DNA of 64,000 nt from contig NZ_JACBNX010000001.1 of the NCBI RefSeq assembly GCF_013403875.1, forward strand, positions 186,001 through 250,000, in the 5' to 3' direction. Shown here piece by piece: positions 1 to 8,603 of the stretch. A program made the translations under genes and the position numbers. The DNA comes from Burkholderia guangdongensis (GTDB lineage Bacteria; Pseudomonadota; Gammaproteobacteria; Burkholderiales; Burkholderiaceae). The notes under the pieces were generated by a model. That model was not told the DNA's origin. It searched no databases and saw nothing but the letters and a program-made list of their open reading frames with translations. The first letter of the stretch is position 1. Each line of letters begins with the position of its first letter.

Positions 1-1
1 A

Positions 2-220
2 CTCAGTGGGCATTCGTCGCGCGCGATCGCGGACAGGCTGGCCATTTCATTCGAAACCGTCCGCACGTACAAGAAACACATCTACGCGAAGCTCGGCGTC
101 GGCTCGCAATCCAGCCTGTTCTCGATGTTCTACGAGTGGTGCGGCACGGACGAAGCGGCGACAGCCGCGGTCGAGCGAACACGTCGTCTCGGCCGCAGCG
201 CGACACCCTCCGGCAAATAG
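2..220 (+). CDS. LuxR-type helix-turn-helix regulator, C-terminal part (5' end outside window)
   Basis: Open from the window edge in the frame starting at base 2; 72 residues remain before TAG at 218-220. The visible part is the end of a LuxR/FixJ-type DNA-binding domain: the residues AIADRLAISFETVRTYKKHI are the classical scaffold and recognition helices, followed by the usual YAKLGV turn. The tail is short and rich in Arg/Ala. The sensory domain and the target genes lie upstream and cannot be seen. The next gene on the same strand (UvrA-like) has its own LexA box, so the two are probably not co-transcribed. The family is clear; the role is unknown. Confidence 0.75.
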   Translation, partial: LSGHSSRAIADRLAISFETVRTYKKHIYAKLGVGSQSSLFSMFYEWCGTDEAATAAVERTRRLGRSATPSGK

Positions 221-363
221 TCGTTCATTCGCTTGCGCATATCTGGCACGACCGTGGCGGTCGGCATCGTGACGCTTCCGCGAAGGGCAATGTGAACCCC
301 ACCGGGCCGTGATTTCAAATTGCTATCGCTGGCTCGGCTGCAATAGCGATCTTCATGTCGCGC

Positions 364-379
364 CTGTATGTATATACAG
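364..379. promoter_or_regulatory. LexA (SOS) box upstream of uvrA-like gene
   Basis: CTGTATGTATATACAG is a perfect match to the proteobacterial LexA consensus CTGT-N8-ACAG, with an AT-alternating centre as in strong boxes. It lies 95 bp before the preferred start codon (474) of a UvrA-family gene, a position suited to overlapping the promoter. The combination of motif and a DNA-repair target makes SOS control very likely. Confidence 0.88.
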
Positions 380-473
380 TGTAGTATTCGTCGAAATTGA
401 GCCGCGCCTGCGGGCGTCCCGCAGCCTTCCGGCGCGGCGAACCCTGGCTAACTCATACAGACGGGCACACGAA

Positions 474-3400
474 TTGTCATCAAGCAATCTGATCCGCATT
501 CGCGGAGCGCGTCAGCACAATCTCAAGCATATCGATCTCGATCTGCGTACCGGCGAAATGACGGTCGTCACCGGCCCGTCGGGCTCCGGCAAATCGAGCC
601 TCGTGTTCGACACCCTGTATGCGGAGGGCCAGCGGCGCTACGTCGAGACGTTCAGCGCGTATGCGCGGCAGTTTCTCGACCGGATGGACCGGCCGCAGGT
701 GGACCGCGTCGACGGCGTGCCGCCCGCGATCGCGATCGACCAGACCAATCCGGTCCGCAGTTCACGCTCGACCGTCGGCACGATGACCGAGCTCAACGAC
801 CACCTGAAGCTCCTGTACGCACGCGCGGCGGAACTGTTCGACCGCAAGACCGCGCAGCGGGTGCGGCACGACACGCCGGAGACGATCTATGCGGACCTCT
901 TCGCGCGCACGACGGAGCACGATCCGCGTCTCGTGATCACGTTTGCCGTCGAGTTGCCGGAAACCGTGACCGACGAGGAGGTCGAGCAGTGGCTGTCGGC
1001 GAGCGGCTATACGCGGGTGCAGGCGCAGCGCGAAGTCGCGTCGCCCACCGGGTCGCGCAAGGTGCTCGACGTGGTGGCCGACCGCTTCCGTCTGCATCAG
1101 GTCGACAAGGTGCGCGTCGTCGAGGCGATCGAGGCATCGCTGAAGCGCGGCGGCGGGCGGGTGAATGTCTACGTGCTCGCGCAGGGATCGGACAACCCGG
1201 GCGACGGCGCGGCGGCGTCCCAGGTGTGGCGTTACTCCACCGGGCTCCATGATCCTGACAGCGATCTGCGCTATGCGGATCCGCAAGCGGCGTTGTTCTC
1301 CTTCAACTCGGCGTACGGCGCGTGCGAAACATGCCGCGGCTTCGGCCGCGTGATCGGCGTCGATCTCGGCCTCGTGATTCCCGACGAGCGCAAGACGCTG
1401 CGCGGCGGCGCGATCAAGCCGATGCAGACGCCCGCGTGGAAGGAGTGCCAGGACGACCTGATGCGCTACGCGGCGAAGGCCGACATCCGGCGCGATACGC
1501 CGTGGGCCGAACTGTCGTCCGCCGAGCGGGATTGGGTGATCAACGGCTCGCCCGACTGGAACGGCAAGTGGCAGAGCCAGTGGTACGGCGTGAAGCGCTT
1601 CTTCGGTTACCTCGAATCGAAAGCGTACAAGATGCATATCCGCGTGCTGCTGTCGAAATATCGCAGCTACACGCCGTGCGAGGTGTGCGGCGGCGCGCGC
1701 CTGAAGACGGAGTCGCTGTTGTGGCGGCTCGGCACGAAGGCGAACGCCGACGCGGCGCTCGCGAGCGCCGGCCGCTTCATGCCGCGCGGTGTCGACTGGA
1801 CCCGCGCGCAGCTCGAAGCGCTGCCCGGCCTGACGGTGCATGACCTGATGCTGCTGCCGATCGAGCGCATCCGCCGCTTCTTCGACGACATCGGCCTGCC
1901 GAGCGCGATGCTCGACGATGCGCTGAAGCTGCTGCTCGCCGAGGTGCGCACGCGGCTGAAGTATCTGTGCGACGTCGGGTTGGGCTATCTGACGCTCGAC
2001 CGGCAGAGCCGCACGCTGTCGGGCGGCGAGGTGCAGCGGATCAATTTGACGACGGCGCTCGGCACGTCGCTCACGAAGACGCTCTTCGTGCTCGACGAGC
2101 CGAGCATCGGGTTGCATCCGCGCGACCTGAACCGGATCGTCGACGCGATGCAGCGCTTGCGCGACGCGGGCAATACGCTGGTCGTCGTCGAGCACGATCC
2201 GTCGGTGATGCTCGCGGCCGACCGGCTGATCGACATGGGTCCCGGCCCGGGCGAGCGTGGCGGCACGATCGTCTACGACGGCACGCCCGCCGATATCCGG
2301 TCGGCCCGCACGCTGACGGGCGAGTATCTCGGCGGCCGCAAACATGTCGCGCATGCGTCGCACTGGTCGCGCCGCCCGGTGGACAAGCACACGCCGCGGA
2401 TCGTGCTCGACGGCGCGAGCGAGCACAATCTGCGCGACGTCACGGTCGAGATTCCGCTGCAGTGCCTCGTCTGCGTGACCGGCGTATCGGGCTCCGGCAA
2501 ATCGACGCTGCTGCAGGACGTGCTCTATCCGGCGATGGCGCGGCATCTGGGCAAAGCGACCGAGTCGCCGGGCGCGTACCGCCGGCTCACGGGCGCGGAG
2601 CAAGTGAGCGACGTCGTGTTCGTCGATCAATCGCCGATCGGCAAGACCACGCGCTCGAACCCGGCGAGCTATGTCGGCGCGTTCGACGAGATTCGCAAGC
2701 TGTTCGCGAAGACGCCGCTCGCGCTGCAACGCGGCTACGGGGCTGGCAGTTTCAGCTTCAACTCGGGCGATGGCCGCTGCCCGACGTGCGGCGGCTCCGG
2801 CTTCGAGCACATCGAGATGCAGTTCCTGAGCGACGTCTATCTGCGCTGCCCGGACTGCGACGGCCGGCGCTACCGGGCCGAGATTCTCGACGTGCGCATC
2901 GAGCGCGACGACCGCGCGCTCAACATCGCCGATGTACTCGATCTGACCGTCAGCGAAGCCGCGGCGTTCTTCGCCGCCGACGCCGAGGTGCTGCGCGTGC
3001 TGCAGCCGATCGTCGACGTCGGGCTCGAATACGTGAAGCTCGGCCAGCCGGTGCCGACGTTGTCGGGCGGCGAAGCGCAGCGTCTGAAGCTGGCGGGCTT
3101 TCTCGCCGAGTCTGCGAAGGCCGGCGGTGCCCGCGGTGCTGGCGCCGCGAAAGGGTCGCCCGCCGCGCGTCTTTTCATGTTTGACGAGCCGACTACCGGG
3201 CTGCACTTCGACGACATCGCGAAGCTGATGCAGGCGTTCGGCAAGCTGCTCGCGAGCGGCCATTCGCTGATCGTGATCGAGCACAATCTCGACGTGATCC
3301 GCGCGGCCGACTGGTTGATCGATCTCGGCCCGGAGGGCGGCGACGGCGGCGGCCTCGTGCTGTGCGCGGGCACGCCGGACGATGTGAAAGCCTGCGCCGG

Positions 3401-6353
3401 ATCGCATACCGGCGCGGCGCTGCTGCACTACGACCGCGCACTGGGCGCCGAAGCAGCGCCCGACCACGAGGGCGTGCCGTTGCAGACCGCGCTGAACGCG
3501 GCGCGGGCGCGCCGGGAGGTCGAGGGCGAGAACGTCGTGCGGATCGTCAACGCGCGCGAGCACAATCTGAAGGCGCTCGACGTCGACATTCCGCACGGCA
3601 AGTTCAACGTGATCACCGGCGTGTCCGGCTCCGGCAAGTCGACGCTCGCATTCGACATCCTTTTTCACGAGGGGCAGCGTCGCTACCTCGAGTCGCTGAA
3701 CGCGTACGCGCGCTCGATCGTGCAGCCGGCGGGGCGCCCCGAGGTCGACGCGGTGTACGGCATTCCGCCGACCGTCGCGATCGAGCAGCGGCTGTCGCGC
3801 GGCGGCCGCAAGAGCACGGTCGCGACCACGTCCGAGGTGTGGCACTTCCTGCGGCTACTGTATGTGAAGCTCGGCCTTCAGCACTGCATCCATGACGGCA
3901 CGCCGGTGACGTCGCAATCCGTCGAATCGATCGCCGCGCAGTTGCTGCGCGATCATCGCGGCGAGCATGTCGGGCTGCTCGCGCCGCTCGTCGTCAATCG
4001 CAAGGGCGTGTATACGGATCTCGCGAAGTGGGCGAAGGCGCGTGGCAGCACGCATCTGCGTGTCGACGGCGAATTTCTGACGGTGGACCCGTGGCCGAAG
4101 CTCGATCGCTTCCGCGAGCATACGATCGAACTGCCGGTCGCCGATATCGTCGTGTCGCCGGACAACGAGGCCGAGTTGAGGCAGCGTCTCGACGAAACGC
4201 TCGAGCTCGGCAAGGGCGTGATGCATCTGCTCGCGCCGCTCGACGGCCTGCATCATGCGATGACCAACCAACATTCGACCGCGCAGGTCGGCGAGGTCAA
4301 GGTGCTGTCGGTCAAGCGAGCATGCCCGGTGTGCGGCACGAGCTACCCGGAGCTCGACCCGCGCATGTTCTCGTACAACAGCAAGCACGGCTGGTGCACG
4401 ACCTGCGTGGGCACCGGCCTCGCGCTGACGCGCGAACAGCGTGCGGCCTACGACGACACGGTGCTGGTCGAGGACGGCCGTGGCCGCGAGCAGACGCTGC
4501 CTTCCGACGAGCAGGAGCCGGAAGGCGTCGGCGACGCGCCGTGCCCGGATTGCGGCGGCACGCGGCTGAATCCGTCCGCGCGCGCGGTGACCTTCGACGA
4601 CCATCCGATCGTCGATGTCGCGCACTGGACGGTGTCGGATACGCGCCGCTGGATCGACGGCCTGCAGCTTGCCGGGCGGGACGCCCAGATCGCGCGCGAC
4701 ATCGTCAGCGAGATCGGCAGCCGTCTCGCGTTTCTCGAGGAAGTCGGGCTCGGCTACCTGAGCCTCGATCGCGCGGCGCCGAGCCTGTCGGGCGGCGAGG
4801 CTCAGCGCATCCGGCTCGCGGCGCAACTGGGCAGCAACCTGCAGGGCGTCTGCTACGTGCTCGACGAGCCGACGATCGGCCTGCATCCGCGCGACAACCA
4901 GATCCTGTTGAACGCACTGCGCAAGCTCGGCGACAAGGGCAATACGCTCGTCGTCGTCGAGCATGACGAAGACACGATTCGCCGCGCCGATCACATCATC
5001 GACGTCGGCCCGGGCGCCGGCAAGCGCGGCGGCACGCTGATCGCGCAGGGCGGGGTCGCGGAACTGTCCGCGCAGCCCGCGTCGCTGACCGGCCGCTTTC
5101 TCGCGCAACCGATCGTGCATCCGTTGCAGCCGCGTCGCAGCGTGAATGCGCCGGGGGCGATGCACGAACCGGCGGTGCCGGAGCACTGGCTGACGGTGCA
5201 TGGCGGTAAACTGCACAACCTGCGCGATGTCACGGTCGGCATTCCGCTTGCGCGGCTCGTCGCGGTGACGGGCGTGAGCGGCTCGGGCAAGTCGACGCTC
5301 GCGCGCGATGTGCTGATGACGAATCTGCTCGATGCGGTGGGCCGTTCGGTATTGTCGTCGCCGGCCACGCGCCGCGCGCGCAAGGCCGCGCAGCAGCAGG
5401 CGCCGCAAGCGGCGAACCGTCGCGCGAGCGTGCTGGCGCGCAGCGCGCCGAGGCCGTCGCTCGACGTCACGCACGCGTGGCAGGGCTGCGAGTCGCTCAG
5501 CGGCTGGGAGTCGATCGACCGCGTGCTCGAAGTCGATCAGACGCCGATCGGCAAGACGCCGCGCTCGTGCCCGGCCACCTATATCGGCGTGTGGGACGCG
5601 ATCCGCAAGCTGTTCGCGGACACGCTGGAGGCGCGCGCTCGCGGTTACACGGCGTCGCGTTTCTCGTTCAACACCGGCGAAGGGCGTTGCCCCGCATGCG
5701 AGGGGCAAGGCGTGCGCACGATCGGCATGAGCTTTCTGCCCGACGTGAAGGTGCCGTGCGATGTGTGCCATGGGCAGCGCTTCAATCCGGAGACGCTCGC
5801 GGTCACGTGGCGCGGCCGGAACATTGGCGACGTGCTGACGATGGAGATCGACGAAGCGGCCGAGTTCTTCGCGCCGATACCGAACATCGCGCATCCGCTG
5901 CAACTGATGAAGGACGTCGGCCTCGGTTACCTGACGCTCGGCCAGCCGTCGCCGACGTTGTCCGGTGGCGAGGCGCAGCGCATCAAGCTCGTCACCGAGC
6001 TCAGCAAGGTGCGCGACGACATCACGCGGCGCGGCCAGAAAGCGCCGCATACGCTATACGTGCTCGATGAACCGACCGTGGGCCTGCATATGGCGGACGT
6101 CGCGAGGCTGATCCGTGTGCTGCACCGGCTCGTGGATGCGGGGCACAGCGTCGTCGTGATCGAGCACGATCTCGATGTGATCGCGGAAGCGGACTGGATC
6201 ATCGACCTCGGCCCGGAGGGGGGCGTCGGAGGCGGCGCGATCGTGGCGGCCGCGCATCCGGAAGGGCTCGTGCGGGTGAGCGCGAGTCATACCGGGCGCG
6301 CGCTCGAACCCGTGCTGGCGCGAAGCGCCGCGGACCGGGGCGAGCAGGGGTGA
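474..6353 (+). CDS. uvrA: Double-length UvrA-family excinuclease ATPase
   Basis: Predicted 1959 residues, about twice a normal UvrA (around 940). Two complete UvrA units follow each other: Walker A motifs (GxSGSGKS) near residues 33, 670, 1049 and 1600, and four LSGGE signature motifs near 515, 863, 1438 and 1828, each followed by a DEPT/DEPS Walker B. Paired CxxC zinc-binding motifs occur in every unit. UvrA recognises damaged DNA and loads UvrB in nucleotide excision repair; this long form is a paralogue found in some proteobacteria and its damage spectrum is not established. I chose TTG 474 because the open frame upstream (to GTG 309) crosses the LexA box and family similarity begins at SSNLIRIRGARQHNLK; the ribosome binding site is weak. 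SOS control is expected from the LexA box. Confidence 0.9.
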   Translation: MSSSNLIRIRGARQHNLKHIDLDLRTGEMTVVTGPSGSGKSSLVFDTLYAEGQRRYVETFSAYARQFLDRMDRPQVDRVDGVPPAIAIDQTNPVRSSRSTVGTMTELNDHLKLLYARAAELFDRKTAQRVRHDTPETIYADLFARTTEHDPRLVITFAVELPETVTDEEVEQWLSASGYTRVQAQREVASPTGSRKVLDVVADRFRLHQVDKVRVVEAIEASLKRGGGRVNVYVLAQGSDNPGDGAAASQVWRYSTGLHDPDSDLRYADPQAALFSFNSAYGACETCRGFGRVIGVDLGLVIPDERKTLRGGAIKPMQTPAWKECQDDLMRYAAKADIRRDTPWAELSSAERDWVINGSPDWNGKWQSQWYGVKRFFGYLESKAYKMHIRVLLSKYRSYTPCEVCGGARLKTESLLWRLGTKANADAALASAGRFMPRGVDWTRAQLEALPGLTVHDLMLLPIERIRRFFDDIGLPSAMLDDALKLLLAEVRTRLKYLCDVGLGYLTLDRQSRTLSGGEVQRINLTTALGTSLTKTLFVLDEPSIGLHPRDLNRIVDAMQRLRDAGNTLVVVEHDPSVMLAADRLIDMGPGPGERGGTIVYDGTPADIRSARTLTGEYLGGRKHVAHASHWSRRPVDKHTPRIVLDGASEHNLRDVTVEIPLQCLVCVTGVSGSGKSTLLQDVLYPAMARHLGKATESPGAYRRLTGAEQVSDVVFVDQSPIGKTTRSNPASYVGAFDEIRKLFAKTPLALQRGYGAGSFSFNSGDGRCPTCGGSGFEHIEMQFLSDVYLRCPDCDGRRYRAEILDVRIERDDRALNIADVLDLTVSEAAAFFAADAEVLRVLQPIVDVGLEYVKLGQPVPTLSGGEAQRLKLAGFLAESAKAGGARGAGAAKGSPAARLFMFDEPTTGLHFDDIAKLMQAFGKLLASGHSLIVIEHNLDVIRAADWLIDLGPEGGDGGGLVLCAGTPDDVKACAGSHTGAALLHYDRALGAEAAPDHEGVPLQTALNAARARREVEGENVVRIVNAREHNLKALDVDIPHGKFNVITGVSGSGKSTLAFDILFHEGQRRYLESLNAYARSIVQPAGRPEVDAVYGIPPTVAIEQRLSRGGRKSTVATTSEVWHFLRLLYVKLGLQHCIHDGTPVTSQSVESIAAQLLRDHRGEHVGLLAPLVVNRKGVYTDLAKWAKARGSTHLRVDGEFLTVDPWPKLDRFREHTIELPVADIVVSPDNEAELRQRLDETLELGKGVMHLLAPLDGLHHAMTNQHSTAQVGEVKVLSVKRACPVCGTSYPELDPRMFSYNSKHGWCTTCVGTGLALTREQRAAYDDTVLVEDGRGREQTLPSDEQEPEGVGDAPCPDCGGTRLNPSARAVTFDDHPIVDVAHWTVSDTRRWIDGLQLAGRDAQIARDIVSEIGSRLAFLEEVGLGYLSLDRAAPSLSGGEAQRIRLAAQLGSNLQGVCYVLDEPTIGLHPRDNQILLNALRKLGDKGNTLVVVEHDEDTIRRADHIIDVGPGAGKRGGTLIAQGGVAELSAQPASLTGRFLAQPIVHPLQPRRSVNAPGAMHEPAVPEHWLTVHGGKLHNLRDVTVGIPLARLVAVTGVSGSGKSTLARDVLMTNLLDAVGRSVLSSPATRRARKAAQQQAPQAANRRASVLARSAPRPSLDVTHAWQGCESLSGWESIDRVLEVDQTPIGKTPRSCPATYIGVWDAIRKLFADTLEARARGYTASRFSFNTGEGRCPACEGQGVRTIGMSFLPDVKVPCDVCHGQRFNPETLAVTWRGRNIGDVLTMEIDEAAEFFAPIPNIAHPLQLMKDVGLGYLTLGQPSPTLSGGEAQRIKLVTELSKVRDDITRRGQKAPHTLYVLDEPTVGLHMADVARLIRVLHRLVDAGHSVVVIEHDLDVIAEADWIIDLGPEGGVGGGAIVAAAHPEGLVRVSASHTGRALEPVLARSAADRGEQG

Positions 6354-6405
6354 TGACGAGAGGCGGGAGTCGGTTGAACGCGCTGCATCCGATCTGGGTT
6401 GCGTG

Positions 6406-7248
6406 TCACGCGCTTGCTGCACCGTTTCGCTGCGGTACCGCGTTCAGGACGAGGGTAATCAACTGCCGCCTCGACTCGATCCCGAGCTTGGCAAATGCAC
6501 GCTTCGCGTAAGTCTCGACCGTCGTCGGCTTGAGTTCCATCGATTGCGCGATCGCCCGGGTCGTCATGCCCCGTATGAACGACGAACAGACGTAAGCCTC
6601 GCGCGGCGTCAGCTTGTCGTGCAGCGCCGGCAACCACCGCGCAAGGTCGTTGCAATCGGATGAGCGGGTTTCGTCATCGTCGAGCGCGATCGCGCCCAGC
6701 AGCCGGTCATGCGCCGCGGACATCGGGAGCACGACCGCCGCGACCTGCTTCAGGATACTCAGTTCTCGCAACGAAAATGCCGGCAGGCGCTGCGATCGCG
6801 CCATCGAGATCGAATATCGCGCGCCGTTCGTCACGCGCGTGACCAGGCATTCGTCATGAATGTCCGCGACATCGAAGAATAGATTCCTGAGTTCGCTCGT
6901 GACTCTTGCGGCGGACACCTGCACAAGCTGCACGTCTTCTTCATCGCTGATTCCGTCGTACGTGCCGTCCTGGCTGGCATAACTGCGGTAGTAGTGCCGC
7001 ATGGCCCGTCCGACCAGTTCCCGATCACGCCCATAGCTGCCAAGCCAGCCGATGTTGCGCTGTCCGGTGGGGGAGGTGCGTGCGTAATCGATATGCACCG
7101 CATCGAAGTCGACCAGTCGCACGACGCTGTCATAGACCGACTGGATGAATTGCGGGCTGCCAATGGCCTCCGCGACGACGCTCAACGCGTCCGCCAGGAA
7201 AGCGAACTGGTTTAGCTGTATCTCCCGGCCGGGGGAAGCGGAACTCAT
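6406..7248 (-). CDS. LuxR-family transcriptional regulator next to polyamine cluster
   Basis: 280 residues. The last 60 or so form a LuxR-type helix-turn-helix (LTPREAYVCSSFIRGMTTRAIAQ..., then TVETYAKRAFAKLGI), and the N-terminal 180 look like a GAF/autoinducer-type sensing domain of no recognisable subclass (FLADALSVVAEAIGSPQF onward). It is transcribed divergently from the PotF-like gene at 7434, so it is the obvious candidate regulator of the polyamine catabolic genes; that is inference from position. Convergent with the uvrA-like gene, whose stop is 52 bp away. No dedicated ligand residues can be assigned. Confidence 0.82.
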   Translation of the reverse strand: MSSASPGREIQLNQFAFLADALSVVAEAIGSPQFIQSVYDSVVRLVDFDAVHIDYARTSPTGQRNIGWLGSYGRDRELVGRAMRHYYRSYASQDGTYDGISDEEDVQLVQVSAARVTSELRNLFFDVADIHDECLVTRVTNGARYSISMARSQRLPAFSLRELSILKQVAAVVLPMSAAHDRLLGAIALDDDETRSSDCNDLARWLPALHDKLTPREAYVCSSFIRGMTTRAIAQSMELKPTTVETYAKRAFAKLGIESRRQLITLVLNAVPQRNGAASA

Positions 7249-7433
7249 TGTCGTGACTCTCGATATCCATGGGGAGGCGCTACAGGTATCACGAAAAATT
7301 GCGCGTGCCTACGCGGGAATTCACGCAATCCCGTCGTTTCCGCTACGCGACTTGTCCTTCATTTACGGGACAGACGGCGCATACCGCGATCTTTAAAGTC
7401 CTTCCAGACGCCCACCCCACCAGGAGAATTCCC

Positions 7434-8555
7434 ATGCGTGCCCGTTATCGCCGCCGCCCGATCGTTCGCGCCGTGCTCGCCACATCGACCGGCCTCGCGC
7501 TCGTCGCGAGTCATCCGGCCCAGGCCGGCGACACCAATCTGAACGTCTACAACTGGTCCGAATACGTCGCGAAGGACACGGTGCCGAATTTCGAGAAACT
7601 GACCAGCATCAAAGTCCGTTACGACAGCTACGACAGCGATGACACGCTGCAGACCAAACTGCTTGCCGGCAGTTCAGGCTACGACATCGTCGTGCCGACA
7701 TCGAATTATCTCGCGCAGCAGATCCAGGCCGGCGTGTACCAGAAGCTCGACAAGTCGAAGCTGCCGAATCTCATGAATCTCGACCCGGCGCTGATGAAGA
7801 TGGTCGCGAAGGCCGATCCGGGCAATCAGTACGGCGTGCCGTGGGCATGGGGCACGACCGGCATCGGCTACAACGTCGACGCGGTCCGCAAGCGGCTCGG
7901 CGACGGTGCGCCGACCGATAGCTGGGCGCTGCTGTTCGATCCGGCGAACGCGTCGAAGCTGAAGGGCTGCGGCGTGTCGCTGCTCGACGCGCCGGACGCC
8001 GCGTTTGCCGCGACGCTGCAGTATATGGGTAGGGATCCTAACAGCAAGAACCCGGCCGACTATCAGGCCGCTTACGACGTGCTGAAGAAGATTCGTCCGT
8101 ACGTCACGCAATTCAGCTCGGCGGGCTACGCGGACGATCTCGCGAACAACGATGTCTGTGTCGCGCTCAGTTGGTCGGGCGATGTCGGCGTGGCGCGGCG
8201 GCGCACGCTGGATGCGAAACGCGCGTACGAGATCCGGTACGTCAATCCGAAAGAAGGCGGCCTGCTGTGGTTCGACGTGATGGCGATCCCGAAGGACGCG
8301 CCGCACCCCGAGGCCGCGTTGAAGTGGATCAACTACATCGAGGATCCGAAAGCGAACGCGGCCATCACGAACGAGATCTTCTATCCGAGCGCAAACAAGG
8401 CCGCGCGCGCGTTCGTGACGCCCGCGATCGCGCAGGACCCGGGCGTCTACGTGCCTGACGCCGCGCTCGCCAGGATGGCGCTCGCGATGCCGAGAAGCGC
8501 CGAGATCGCGCGGCTGCAGAACCGTCTGTGGCTGCAACTGAAGACCGGTGGCTGA
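7434..8555 (+). CDS. potF: PotF/PotD-like periplasmic polyamine-binding protein
   Basis: 373 residues with a signal peptide (Arg-rich N-terminus, hydrophobic stretch, cleavage predicted after AQA at residue 31). Mature start LNVYNWSEYVAKDTVPNFEK is typical of the spermidine/putrescine-binding family, as are the YDSYDSDDTLQTKLLAG and GYDIVVPTSNYLAQQI segments. It should bind putrescine or a related polyamine for an ABC importer. ATG 7434 is preceded by AGGAG at a good distance; the open frame extends 55 codons further but without signal-peptide logic. No permease or ATPase genes follow, so it must use a transporter encoded elsewhere or act as a sensor. First gene of the polyamine cluster; symbol by family only. 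Confidence 0.88.
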   Translation: MRARYRRRPIVRAVLATSTGLALVASHPAQAGDTNLNVYNWSEYVAKDTVPNFEKLTSIKVRYDSYDSDDTLQTKLLAGSSGYDIVVPTSNYLAQQIQAGVYQKLDKSKLPNLMNLDPALMKMVAKADPGNQYGVPWAWGTTGIGYNVDAVRKRLGDGAPTDSWALLFDPANASKLKGCGVSLLDAPDAAFAATLQYMGRDPNSKNPADYQAAYDVLKKIRPYVTQFSSAGYADDLANNDVCVALSWSGDVGVARRRTLDAKRAYEIRYVNPKEGGLLWFDVMAIPKDAPHPEAALKWINYIEDPKANAAITNEIFYPSANKAARAFVTPAIAQDPGVYVPDAALARMALAMPRSAEIARLQNRLWLQLKTGG

Positions 8556-8603
8556 AGAAGACGGCAGGGATTCATCGACGTGACGATTACCAGGAGACAG
8601 TCC

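Noticed and set aside
309..473. N-terminal extension of the uvrA-like frame to GTG 309
   Set aside because: It crosses the LexA box, contains no conserved residues and lacks a ribosome binding site; family similarity begins right after TTG 474.
762..3845. Long minus-strand open frame (about 1000 codons) antisense to the uvrA-like gene
   Set aside because: High GC bias produces long antisense frames. The product is an Arg/Ala/His/Val-rich string with no motif, and the plus-strand UvrA is unmistakable.
3855..6050. 731-codon minus-strand frame opposite the second UvrA half
   Set aside because: No domain, biased composition, and the opposite strand is coding.
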